A stretch of 64,000 bases of DNA from Candidatus Iainarchaeum sp. (lineage in GTDB: Archaea > Iainarchaeota > Iainarchaeia > Iainarchaeales > DTGL01). The notes under the pieces are model-generated. The model saw only the letters and a list, made by a program, of their open reading frames with translations. It made no database searches and had not been told where the DNA came from. Shown here piece by piece: positions 8,693-17,883 of the stretch. The DNA lies in assembly GCA_026413945.1 (NCBI GenBank), contig JAOAJX010000001.1, forward strand, positions 1 to 64,000, written 5' to 3'. The position numbers and the translations under genes are program-made. Numbering within the stretch: the stretch's first letter is position 1; every line of letters begins with the position of its first letter.

Positions 8693-10801
8693 ATGCCAAC
8701 GTTAGAGTTTGAAGAATCAACTTTCGGCAGTGAAAACATCTATGTAGAAAAGTTCAAGAGATTTTTTGAGCTGAATTATAAAAAAGAGATTGAAGACTGC
8801 ATTGAAAATTACCCTGAAAAACGCTCTTTGGCCGTAGATTTTGCTTTGCTTGAAAAGTTTGATTATGTGCTTGCAGATGAACTTATAGAAAATCCAGATG
8901 TTGTAATAGATAGTGCAAAGCAAGCATTGCGTGGCTTTTCGTTCACAACATTGGAAACTAAAGAAATAAGCATAAATATAAGATTTTTTAATTTTCCAGA
9001 AACAAACAGAATACTTCTTCGCAATATTTCAGCAACTCATCTTAACAAGATGATATGTGTGGAGGGTGTTATTAAACAGATTACAGATGTTCTTCCTAAG
9101 TTAAAGGTTGCTACTTGGAAATGCAACAGGTGTGGCAACACATACAAAATATTCCAAACAGGCCAAAGTGTTTCAGAGCCGGTTTTTTGTGAAAATTGCA
9201 GACACCGTGATTTTTCCCTATTTGAAGAGGAATCAGAGTTTCTAGATTATCAAAAAATGCAGATTCAAGAACCATTGGAGGTGCTTAAGGGTAGCGAACA
9301 GCCAACTTCATTAGACGTTTACCTTGCGGATGATATAGTAAACAAAGCACTTCCGGGGGATAGTGTTATTCTTGTTGGCATTCTACGACTCTCCCCAACC
9401 AAAAAGGGAAAGCCGATATTTGGGCGTTATCTTGAGTGTATTTACGTGGAGCAGAAGCAACGCGAATTCGAAGAAATTACTGTAACAGCTGCTGATGAGA
9501 AAAAGATAAAAGAACTTGCAAAAGATCCGCAAATTTATGAAAAGCTTATTCAAAGCATAGCCCCAAGCATTTATGGGCATGAGGATGTGAAGGAAGCAAT
9601 AGCATTGCAGCTCTTTGGCGGAGTGAAAAAAATTTTGCCGACGCAGCAGATAAGAGGAAATATACACATTCTTCTTGTTGGTGATCCGGGTGTTGCAAAA
9701 TCACAGATGCTTACATCGGCAAATGCCATAGCACCAAAAAGCATATATGTTGGGGGCAAAACTACTAGTGGAGTTGGTCTTACTGCAACAGCAGTGAAGG
9801 ATGAATTTGGTGAAGGTGCTTGGACTCTCAAGGCAGGAGCATTAGTGCTTGCAAGCGGTGGCATTGCGATGGTTGACGAGCTTGACAAGATGCCGGCCGA
9901 CGAAAGGGTTGCGCTGCATGAAGCGATGGAACAAAGCACAGTAAGTGTTGCTAAAGCTGGGATCATAACAAGATTTAAGACAGACACGAGCATACTTGCT
10001 GCTGCAAACCCAAAATTCTCGAGGTTTGAAAACTATGAACCACTTGTAAACCAGATTGATTTGCCGCCGACTCTTATTTCAAGATTTGACTTATTCTTTC
10101 TTATAAGAGATGTTCTTGACAAAACAAAAGATACTGAGATAGCAAATTTCATACTTAAGACACACAGGGCTGGTGAGAAGCTCTCTAAGGTTAAAATGCA
10201 TGGCAGGGGCATAAGAAAATTGGGTTCGGAAAAGATTGGGGATCTTGCAATGCCGGCAATAGAGCCGGAGCTTTTGAGGAAGTACATTTCATATGCGAGG
10301 CAGCATATATTCCCAGAACTTTCAGATGAAGCGATAAATGCTATATCGGATTTCTATGTGAAGCTTCGTGAAAAAGGGCGTGAAGAAGGCGCATATACAG
10401 CAACGCATAGGCAACTTGAAGGCTTAGTGCGCCTCAGCGAAGCCTCAGCAAGGGTTCGACTTAGCAATGTAGTGGAAAAACAAGACGCTGAAAGGGCAAT
10501 AAGGCTTCTAAAGCGCTCACTTAAGGACGTTGTAACTGATCCTGAGACTGGGAAGATAGATATAGATCTAATACTTGCCGGTCAAACTCATACTCAGCTA
10601 GAAAACATGCACAAAGTGCTTGCAATAATAAAGGAAAAATCAAAAGGTGGAGAGTCAGTGCCAATTGATGTTTTGGTAAGTGAAGCTGCTCAAGCTGGTA
10701 TAAGCTCTGAAAAGCTTGACGAAATCATTAACAAGCTCGAAAAGAAAGGGGAGATTTACAGACCTAGGCACAATCTAGTTAAGCCGACGCAAAAGGATTA
10801 A
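8693..10801 (+). CDS. mcm: Replicative DNA helicase MCM
   Basis: CNRCGNTY zinc finger, GDPGVAKSQ Walker A, MVDELDKM Walker B, SRFDLFFLI arginine finger, C-terminal wHTH; no intein. Confidence 0.97.
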   Translation: MPTLEFEESTFGSENIYVEKFKRFFELNYKKEIEDCIENYPEKRSLAVDFALLEKFDYVLADELIENPDVVIDSAKQALRGFSFTTLETKEISINIRFFNFPETNRILLRNISATHLNKMICVEGVIKQITDVLPKLKVATWKCNRCGNTYKIFQTGQSVSEPVFCENCRHRDFSLFEEESEFLDYQKMQIQEPLEVLKGSEQPTSLDVYLADDIVNKALPGDSVILVGILRLSPTKKGKPIFGRYLECIYVEQKQREFEEITVTAADEKKIKELAKDPQIYEKLIQSIAPSIYGHEDVKEAIALQLFGGVKKILPTQQIRGNIHILLVGDPGVAKSQMLTSANAIAPKSIYVGGKTTSGVGLTATAVKDEFGEGAWTLKAGALVLASGGIAMVDELDKMPADERVALHEAMEQSTVSVAKAGIITRFKTDTSILAAANPKFSRFENYEPLVNQIDLPPTLISRFDLFFLIRDVLDKTKDTEIANFILKTHRAGEKLSKVKMHGRGIRKLGSEKIGDLAMPAIEPELLRKYISYARQHIFPELSDEAINAISDFYVKLREKGREEGAYTATHRQLEGLVRLSEASARVRLSNVVEKQDAERAIRLLKRSLKDVVTDPETGKIDIDLILAGQTHTQLENMHKVLAIIKEKSKGGESVPIDVLVSEAAQAGISSEKLDEIINKLEKKGEIYRPRHNLVKPTQKD

Positions 10802-10820
10802 AAAAGCCACAAGCGATTTT

Positions 10821-11195
10821 TTAAATACCTGCTTGATCAACACGCACCGTGCAACCATCACATAACTCTAAATCATTTAGAATATTCTCTTTTGCAGTTA
10901 GATTGTTTTCGAGTTGGGTTCCAATACGACTTCCGCCAACGCTTATGTGAACCTCGCCATTTCTATCTTTCCATTCTCCCGCATAATATATGCTCTCAAC
11001 GAAATAGAAATTAGATTGCCTGCTAAACTCCTTTAAGGTTTCGCTTCGCATAATTGCAAATGTGCTAGTACTGGCCGAAATTGCTGGAAGCTTTGAGAGT
11101 GTTGAAATAGAAATGGTTATTACGACAGCAACAATTATTATAATCTCAAATGATGATTGGGCTTTTTTTTCATTATAAGTTAGTCCTTTGCTCAT
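10821..11195 (-). CDS. Pilin-like protein, class III signal peptide
   Basis: KKAQSSFEIIIIVAVVITISI. Confidence 0.75.
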   Translation of the reverse strand: MSKGLTYNEKKAQSSFEIIIIVAVVITISISTLSKLPAISASTSTFAIMRSETLKEFSRQSNFYFVESIYYAGEWKDRNGEVHISVGGSRIGTQLENNLTAKENILNDLELCDGCTVRVDQAGI

Positions 11196-11819
11196 TTAAG
11201 GCCCACCTGGTGGCTGTGGTGGCTGCGCTTGCAGTGACACAGTGGATGTGAGTGTTGTTAAGTAATGTTTTGTTATTGAGACTTTTACTTTTTTAACATA
11301 GCTTCCTTCAATGCAATCTCCGCTTGCCCCATTACAAGAGCAATTTCCTGAAGAGCTGTCGCAAAGTTTAAAATTATCACATTCAATGCTTAACGAGGAT
11401 GACGCTGGGAAATGTAAAAGCTCACCACCCTCACAGCCTTGTTGGTATGATGCTTGGTTACAGCCAGAGCCAACTGTAACTGAACCTTCTTTTATCTCTG
11501 TAACCCTTGCACTTGACTGAAAAGGAACTCTGAAATATATTCTTTTGTTTGTTTCATCGCAATGCAGTGTTATATTGTCGTCCAAAAAAATCCAAACTGT
11601 TCTTTGGCTCTCACCGGTTGCTGATGCAACCTCACTTACAGCATTTGCGATCTGTTTTACAGCCAATCTTGCTTGACCAATCCTGTGTAAGCCTAATACG
11701 CTATTCTGCGTCTCGACGAATGCTGGATAAACAACACCGTGAATTATTACTAATATTATCAAAAAAAGGAAAAGAAATTCAATGGATGTCTGACCTTTTC
11801 CATTTAAATTAAAGACCAT
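11196..11819 (-). CDS. Pilin-like protein, class III signal peptide
   Basis: GKGQTSIEFLFLFLIILVIIHG; Cys-rich C-terminal half. Confidence 0.8.
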   Translation of the reverse strand: MVFNLNGKGQTSIEFLFLFLIILVIIHGVVYPAFVETQNSVLGLHRIGQARLAVKQIANAVSEVASATGESQRTVWIFLDDNITLHCDETNKRIYFRVPFQSSARVTEIKEGSVTVGSGCNQASYQQGCEGGELLHFPASSSLSIECDNFKLCDSSSGNCSCNGASGDCIEGSYVKKVKVSITKHYLTTLTSTVSLQAQPPQPPGGP

Positions 11820-12763
11820 ATAATGTCACCAAAAATATTCAGCAGAATATAGGCAAAAAGTATCGCGGGGACCATTGGAACAGACTCTTTAACAAGAATG
11901 CTGTCCTCGAGTTTGTTTTTAGATACTAGTTTTTTTAATTCATTTATCTCTTCGTCAGTAACGCCCCTGGCATTTAGTGGACTTACTATTTCTTTTTCAA
12001 CTTTAGCCATCTCAGTTTTCTTCATAGCCATATAATTGATAAGCATTCCTATATTAAAATGTTTTTCTCTCACTGCTTTACCGTTGACAAGCTTTATGGT
12101 TTCACCAACAATATCCCCTTCCTTTAATTCAGTTATCTTCTTTTCTTTTATAAGTAAAACCCTTGCCAAAGGCATACTCGCTATCAGAATTGCCGAAAAA
12201 ATGAATAGAAATATTGTTAATGCTGCGCCTGCGTCGAGACCAAGAAAAAAAGCAATAAGTGGCAAGATAATCGAAAGGGCAATTAAGGAAATTATCTTCT
12301 CCCTCATTCTTTTTTCAGCACACTTTAGCATTATTAATAGAGATATGGGGAACATTGAAAATATTGTAAAGATAAAAAGTTCAAAAGGAAAAAGAGGGAA
12401 AACTCTATAAGTTCTTTGCAAAAAATAAATGTCATTATTGGATATGAGTGCAAAAACGTTTGGATTAACTGGATTGAGCGCAGCAATAGCTGAGAAAAGC
12501 TTTACATCACCGCCAGCCCAAAATCCGAGCTTATATAGAATGTAACTAAAAAGAAAGGTGTATATAAGTGCAAAAACGGAGTAGAGAAAAGGCGTTGTGG
12601 TTTGCAGATACACTGAAAAAAAGATATGCAGTAGAAGACCTGAAAGTGCAAGCAAAAAGCAAAGCTTATTGCTCACAATCCTTTCTTTCAAATCAGTATA
12701 TGAAGCTATTAGAAGACCTGAAAAGGAAAAAATGAAAACTAATAATGGTAGATAAAATAACAT
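11804..12763 (-). CDS. Prepilin peptidase (A24 family, FlaK/PibD/EppA-like)
   Basis: YTDLKERIVSNKLC and AGGDVKLFSA catalytic-Asp motifs in a polytopic membrane protein. Confidence 0.85.
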   Translation of the reverse strand: MLFYLPLLVFIFSFSGLLIASYTDLKERIVSNKLCFLLALSGLLLHIFFSVYLQTTTPFLYSVFALIYTFLFSYILYKLGFWAGGDVKLFSAIAALNPVNPNVFALISNNDIYFLQRTYRVFPLFPFELFIFTIFSMFPISLLIMLKCAEKRMREKIISLIALSIILPLIAFFLGLDAGAALTIFLFIFSAILIASMPLARVLLIKEKKITELKEGDIVGETIKLVNGKAVREKHFNIGMLINYMAMKKTEMAKVEKEIVSPLNARGVTDEEINELKKLVSKNKLEDSILVKESVPMVPAILFAYILLNIFGDIIWSLI

Positions 12764-12847
12764 TATGACACCTGAATGCCGCTACATTTATTTATGCAAA
12801 GAAATTAAATTTAATTCGGATTTGGCAATTATAGTTAAAGCATAAGA

Positions 12848-13018
12848 TTAGCGCATTAATGATTGCAGCAGTGAGCTTTGCATCTTTAGAACTTCGGTTC
12901 TGAGGTTGTCAGCAATGATTTCAATATAGACTACTAAAACTGTTCCTGCAACCACTAATGCAATTACAAAAGCAAGCAAAGTGAGATAATCAAATGAGAC
13001 CTGTGCTTTTTTATTCAT
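12848..13018 (-). CDS. Tiny pilin-like protein (56 aa)
   Basis: Manual translation MNKKAQVSFDYLTLLAFVIALVVAGTVLVVYIEIIADNLRTEVLKMQSSLLQSLMR*; preceded by AAGGAGGG. Confidence 0.75.
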   Translation of the reverse strand: MNKKAQVSFDYLTLLAFVIALVVAGTVLVVYIEIIADNLRTEVLKMQSSLLQSLMR

Positions 13019-13188
13019 CAATTCCCTCCTTGAAGAAGTTTCCTTCTTATCTCTGATGTCTCTCGTTCCATATTAAGTGAGAGATTAATGAGATGGACTA
13101 CTATGGCTGATATGGCAAGGCCTAAAGAAAGAACAAAAGAAAGCATAATCAAATAATCGGTGGCTACTTGTGCCTTATTCTCCATCAT
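13018..13188 (-). CDS. Tiny pilin-like protein (56 aa)
   Basis: Manual translation MMENKAQVATDYLIMLSFVLSLGLAISAIVVHLINLSLNMERETSEIRRKLLQGGN*; 1-nt overlap with next gene. Confidence 0.75.
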   Translation of the reverse strand: MMENKAQVATDYLIMLSFVLSLGLAISAIVVHLINLSLNMERETSEIRRKLLQGGN

Positions 13189-13214
13189 TTATCAGCCGGC
13201 ATGTAACCTTAACT

Positions 13215-13496
13215 TTAACTACAACTGCTGGGAACATCAACGGCAACGCATCTGTTGTTTTGCCAAGCGCAATCTTTAACGTTGTCATTGTCGAGATCTG
13301 GACCTAATGTGCTTCCTTGGCACAAGTTCTCATTTGGTTTCGCACTGCATGTGGCTTCAAAAATTGTCTTATCATTCTCGCACTGCTGTTTTCCTGCAGT
13401 TGGCAAAATAACTGTAATAACCAAAAGCACAACAACCATTGCTGCTCCTATTAGGATTAGGTATTCCAATGCACCTTGACCTTTCTCATATGCCAT
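13215..13496 (-). CDS. Pilin-like protein with Cys-rich C-terminus (candidate major pilin)
   Basis: EKGQGALEYLILIGAAMVVVLLVITVILPTAGKQQC...; strong GGAGG RBS. Confidence 0.85.
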   Translation of the reverse strand: MAYEKGQGALEYLILIGAAMVVVLLVITVILPTAGKQQCENDKTIFEATCSAKPNENLCQGSTLGPDLDNDNVKDCAWQNNRCVAVDVPSSCS

Positions 13497-13522
13497 TTTC
13501 TTACCTCCTTTTTATACAAACA

Positions 13523-13681
13523 TTAAGGTGTGGGTGTATGCTCAGCAGTCCTCTTTATCTCACCACCAACTGTTTTCGTGGTATTTTTAAGATAAATCCC
13601 AACAATTGTTGCTGTCATAACTGCTCCACCCAATATCAGCAAATACTCAAGAGATGTCTGTGCGCGCTTTTCCTTCAACAT
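13523..13681 (-). CDS. Tiny pilin-like protein (52 aa)
   Basis: Manual translation MLKEKRAQTSLEYLLILGGAVMTATIVGIYLKNTTKTVGGEIKRTAEHTPTP*. Confidence 0.75.
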   Translation of the reverse strand: MLKEKRAQTSLEYLLILGGAVMTATIVGIYLKNTTKTVGGEIKRTAEHTPTP

Positions 13682-13686
13682 CCTAT

Positions 13687-14688
13687 TCACCTCCCAAAGA
13701 ATAATGATGTAAGCACAAATGACAAGTAATATATCAAATATGCAATAAATAAGAAGAATGGGATATATATAAAGCTTTTGCTGATAGTTCCATCTCTTAT
13801 CATCGCTACCATAAAGCTAGCAGCAGTTGCTTCAATTATAATATATGCGATTAGAAGAATCATAAGTGCATTGCTTACACATCCCCAGTAACCTTTGTAA
13901 TCAACACCCGTCGGGGTTATGAAGTGATTTGCATTACAAAAGAAACTGCTGTCTAAACTGCCAACTTGTGTAGGCATGGCACTTACCGCTTTTATTGTCT
14001 GCGTTAATAGGAAATTGACTATTGAAGTTATGAGCCCAAGAATTAATGGTGCTACAAGAACTCCAGCAACAACCATAAAAAGAACCTGCATCGTTGTGCT
14101 GCTTTTCCTTTCTCTTGTTATTCTGTGGGTTGCTCTTACATCATCGGCAATCTCATCCAGTATATCGGCCAAACTTGCGCCTGCTGATATTGAATCGAGT
14201 ATAATATCTACGGCCCTTTTTATAACCCTGCTATTAACATTGTATGCAAAGTTCTTTAGTGCATTTGATAGGTTCTCGCCTTCCTCCAGGCGCCTCAGTA
14301 CAAGTGCTATTTCATAAGTAAGAGGGCCATATTCAGCGGAGCTGACTGTACGTAAAGCATATTCAAATGTGCCTCCTGCTTTTAGCGTATCAGCCATTTG
14401 TCTGAAAGCATCAGGCAAGAACTCCTCCATTTTTGCTATTCTTCTTACTGACATAAGGTATGGGTAAGTTATCATTAGATCTATGACTGCGATGAAAAGC
14501 AAAAAGGATATTATTGCAGCATGTATTTTGCCTATTTTTATAACCTCAAACTCACCGAGTAAAAGCCAAGCCACAATACCTAAGCAAATAGAAAGAACTA
14601 TAGATATGATAAGCCACTTAGTTGGGCTGATAAAGAAATGTATCTCTCTTAGATATTCCTTATACGTTAACCAAGCATTTCTTATCAT
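13687..14688 (-). CDS. Type II secretion F / TadC-FlaJ-like pilus platform protein (copy 2)
   Basis: FRQMADTLKAGGTFEYALRTVSSAEYGPLTYEI...LADILDEIADDVRATHRI, polytopic. Confidence 0.9.
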   Translation of the reverse strand: MIRNAWLTYKEYLREIHFFISPTKWLIISIVLSICLGIVAWLLLGEFEVIKIGKIHAAIISFLLFIAVIDLMITYPYLMSVRRIAKMEEFLPDAFRQMADTLKAGGTFEYALRTVSSAEYGPLTYEIALVLRRLEEGENLSNALKNFAYNVNSRVIKRAVDIILDSISAGASLADILDEIADDVRATHRITRERKSSTTMQVLFMVVAGVLVAPLILGLITSIVNFLLTQTIKAVSAMPTQVGSLDSSFFCNANHFITPTGVDYKGYWGCVSNALMILLIAYIIIEATAASFMVAMIRDGTISKSFIYIPFFLFIAYLIYYLSFVLTSLFFGR

Positions 14689-14696
14689 ATCTCCAC

Positions 14697-15806
14697 CTAA
14701 GCGTGAGGTTGCATTGACCTTATAAGCGTGAAAACCATTATAAGCAATAGTGGCATCAACATAAGGTAAAATATTGCCAACATATCAATACCCAATGGTA
14801 GCATTGATAGTGTGAACTTTCCGCTAACAGCAGATATTGGAGAATTTCTTATTGCTCCAAGTATTGCTATGACAACTGGAAAAACTATTGCAAAGAATAT
14901 AAATAAAACACCGATGAAATTCATTTTTTGGCCAAATTCTTGCATGTTTGACCTTAGCTGAAAAGCTACATCTTCGGCAATTTCATTCATTACGTTTGAA
15001 AGGTTCCCACCGGTTTTTATGGCTCGTATAGTGTGCATCATTGCATTCTTAAGTGCAACAGATTTTGTGCGCAAGGCTAAGCGCCTTAATGCCTCTTGAG
15101 TATCCATTCCCTCTTCAATCTCGGTTATTGTCCTAGCAAATTCTTCGCTTAAGGGCCCGTAATCCGCTTTAGCGACAGCTTGCAGGGTTCTATAGAGCCC
15201 TATACCTGCGCTTAACTGTGTTGCTATGTGACGCAGGGCAAAAGGAAGCTCCATGCTTATTGCCTTTCCGCGTGATTTAGCACGAAACTTAGGAATCATT
15301 AATGTTATCACACCAGTAAAAAAAGAAAAAACAAAACTGAGTACAAGAACTAGTGGTATCATTGAAGTAGTAATTTTAAAAAGTGATAGAAAACCAAGGC
15401 CTGCAAAAAATACTGCAAAAAACATAAAAAATGACACAGCACTTGATATGATAAGCCACTGCCTTGCAGATAGTTTCATATTTGCAGAATATAGCTCGGC
15501 ATCAAGTGCTTGAGCAAAAGGCGAAATGGAAAATATTTTGGCCGCTAGGTCAAGGAAGCCTCGAAGTGGCCCAGTGTATGTTTTACCTACAAAGCTTAAA
15601 AACTTCGATTCGTGTTCTTTGAGGTCTTCTGGCCTTTGAACCTCAATGGTACTTACCTTGCCTTCAGTGATCAACGAAGTGAGCTCTGTTTTTTGGCCTG
15701 GCGTAACCTCAATGCCTTCTGAAGCATACTTTTTTTTCATTTTTTCAACTATTGCGTCAACTTTTTCCATATCGTGCAATTCTGGTTTATCTTTCTTTAT
15801 AGGCAT
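14697..15806 (-). CDS. Type II secretion F / TadC-FlaJ-like pilus platform protein (copy 1)
   Basis: LRHIATQLSAGIGLYRTLQAVAKADYGPLSEEF...LSNVMNEIAEDVAFQLR, polytopic. Confidence 0.9.
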   Translation of the reverse strand: MPIKKDKPELHDMEKVDAIVEKMKKKYASEGIEVTPGQKTELTSLITEGKVSTIEVQRPEDLKEHESKFLSFVGKTYTGPLRGFLDLAAKIFSISPFAQALDAELYSANMKLSARQWLIISSAVSFFMFFAVFFAGLGFLSLFKITTSMIPLVLVLSFVFSFFTGVITLMIPKFRAKSRGKAISMELPFALRHIATQLSAGIGLYRTLQAVAKADYGPLSEEFARTITEIEEGMDTQEALRRLALRTKSVALKNAMMHTIRAIKTGGNLSNVMNEIAEDVAFQLRSNMQEFGQKMNFIGVLFIFFAIVFPVVIAILGAIRNSPISAVSGKFTLSMLPLGIDMLAIFYLMLMPLLLIMVFTLIRSMQPHA

Positions 15807-17807
15807 TCAGCGACCACCCGAATCTTTTGACTCTAAGAAATCCTGCATTGATTTTGAAGTTTCTTTTATGCCTTTAATATTTTTCTTCACTAATAACTGC
15901 AAGAAATTTTTTCTTCGACTAATTTCTTTCTCTATCTGCTGCACGGTTATACCAGATAATCTACTAAGTTCTTTTAAATATTCGCAAGGTACTTCAGTTC
16001 TTATAATATCATCTTTAGCAGCATCCCATTGGAAGAGCGCTTCTGTTTGTGGTTTTCCTTCAAGTATGCCTGAAACCTCTGAAAGCTCAGTTACACGCCT
16101 TATAGTACCTTTTTTCTTATCGTGAAGCCTGTGCTCAATGATTATGAAATTAAGTCCTGAAAGCATTACTTGAGGAACACTCATCGGCGGGCTCGTTACC
16201 CTAATTATAGTTTCCTGTGATGAATTCGCATGAACTGTGCCCATCGAACCGTCGTGACCAGTATTCATTGCAGTGAAAAGCGTAAATGCTTCTTGGTGCC
16301 TTATCTCACCGACTATGATCCTGTCGGGCCTCATACGAAGTGAATTTTTTGTGAGTATGTCCATTGTGAGTTCTCCGCGACCCTCCAAGCCGGGAGGCCT
16401 TGCTTCAAATCGTATCCAATGTTCCATCGGAAGGTTTAATTCTGCAGTATCTTCTATTGAAATTATCCTTTCTGTTGGAGGAACAAATGAGGCAAGAACA
16501 TTAAGCAACGTTGTTTTTCCGCTTCCTGTGCCACCAGCAATCAATATGTTTGCTGGTCTGGTGCTTAAGCCTTCAACAGCAAGCCATAGGAACGCGGCAA
16601 GATCGTAACTAACTGTTTTGAAGTTCAACAAGTCAACTATTGTGAATGGATCTTCCCTAAACTTCCTTATAGTTAAAGTTGGTCCAGATAGTGAGGCAGG
16701 TGGTATTGTAGCATTAACCCTTGAGCCATCAGGCAATCTTGCATCTAGCAATGGATTTGAAAAGTCAACCCTCCTACCAACTTCCCTAGCTATTTTATTT
16801 ATAAGGTCTATAAGCTCACTTTCTGAGAAAAACTCTATGTTTGTTTTCATCATTTCGTAATCTCTATGAAAAACGTAAACTGGTTTTTTAACGCCTATTG
16901 CCATAATTTCTTCAAGCCGGTCATCTTTGAGAAGCTCATCAATTAGCCCATACCCAACCATTTCGCGCACAATAGCATCAGTATAAAAGTCAATCTTTCC
17001 CTTAGGGATATTTATTTCGGGTGATGACTCAATAATATCTCTAATTCTTTGCTTGTAGACAGCTCTTCTCTGCTCAGGATCCCTTATCTTGTATGGCTCA
17101 ATTGTAATCAGCCGTGTGGCTGCTTCCCTTATTATCCTTATAGTTCGCTTTTCGCTTTCGGTTGGCTTTGGTACAGGCACAAAGTAGTAAAGGTGCTTTT
17201 GCCCAGGGACTCTGTAAATCTTAACATTGCCATAGGCTTCTACTTCTATATTTTCAGCGCCGGCCATGTCTTTCTCCGCGGAAGTTAATTCTTCGGAGAA
17301 AGTATCGACGTCAGGAATTGACAATGAATCTGTAGGTTTCTTATCTGGTTTTGAAATTTCGGTGATCTTTTCTTTAGATATACCAGCACTGATTAATTTT
17401 TTCTCGAAGTCTTCTTCACCCGGCGGTATTTCAGCTGGGCTAAAATCAAGGTCTTGCTCATCAAAAATGCCTTTTGGTGGTGCTTCCTCTTTTTTTTCTT
17501 GCATTATTGTTTCTCTGAGGTGCTCCTTTATTTTACTTAAGTTTTCCTTCATCTGCGTTGTATCTTCTGTATTATAAGAGCCACTTGCGAACTCATCCAG
17601 AACATTACTCTTCTTTTTTGTTGTGGTGGTGCGTTGCGATGCTTTATTAACTTCTTCCCTCGGCACTTCTGATGAAGAGCCGAGCATATCATCAGTTGGA
17701 ATGTCAAAATCTTGCCTTTTGAGTTGACTCGCCCATTCGTCATCGGTGCTTTTTCCAGAATCTTTCTTGGCTTTTTCAATGAGGTCTTTCAGATAATTTG
17801 TGGGCAT
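15807..17807 (-). CDS. GspE/VirB11-like pilus assembly ATPase with long acidic N-terminal extension
   Basis: Walker A AGGTGSGKTTLLN, IISIEDTAEL, LRMRPDRIIVGEIRHQEAFTLFTAMNTGHDGSMGTVHANS. Confidence 0.95.
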   Translation of the reverse strand: MPTNYLKDLIEKAKKDSGKSTDDEWASQLKRQDFDIPTDDMLGSSSEVPREEVNKASQRTTTTKKKSNVLDEFASGSYNTEDTTQMKENLSKIKEHLRETIMQEKKEEAPPKGIFDEQDLDFSPAEIPPGEEDFEKKLISAGISKEKITEISKPDKKPTDSLSIPDVDTFSEELTSAEKDMAGAENIEVEAYGNVKIYRVPGQKHLYYFVPVPKPTESEKRTIRIIREAATRLITIEPYKIRDPEQRRAVYKQRIRDIIESSPEINIPKGKIDFYTDAIVREMVGYGLIDELLKDDRLEEIMAIGVKKPVYVFHRDYEMMKTNIEFFSESELIDLINKIAREVGRRVDFSNPLLDARLPDGSRVNATIPPASLSGPTLTIRKFREDPFTIVDLLNFKTVSYDLAAFLWLAVEGLSTRPANILIAGGTGSGKTTLLNVLASFVPPTERIISIEDTAELNLPMEHWIRFEARPPGLEGRGELTMDILTKNSLRMRPDRIIVGEIRHQEAFTLFTAMNTGHDGSMGTVHANSSQETIIRVTSPPMSVPQVMLSGLNFIIIEHRLHDKKKGTIRRVTELSEVSGILEGKPQTEALFQWDAAKDDIIRTEVPCEYLKELSRLSGITVQQIEKEISRRKNFLQLLVKKNIKGIKETSKSMQDFLESKDSGGR

Positions 17808-17883
17808 CAGGCATTACCGAAATAAAAAACGCTTTACTAATATTTAAACATTACGCATTGGCTTTTTTAGAAAACATAAAAAT

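Noticed and set aside
9571-9993. 140-aa minus-strand ORF inside mcm
   Set aside because: Antisense of conserved MCM AAA+ coding sequence; no RBS or family resemblance.
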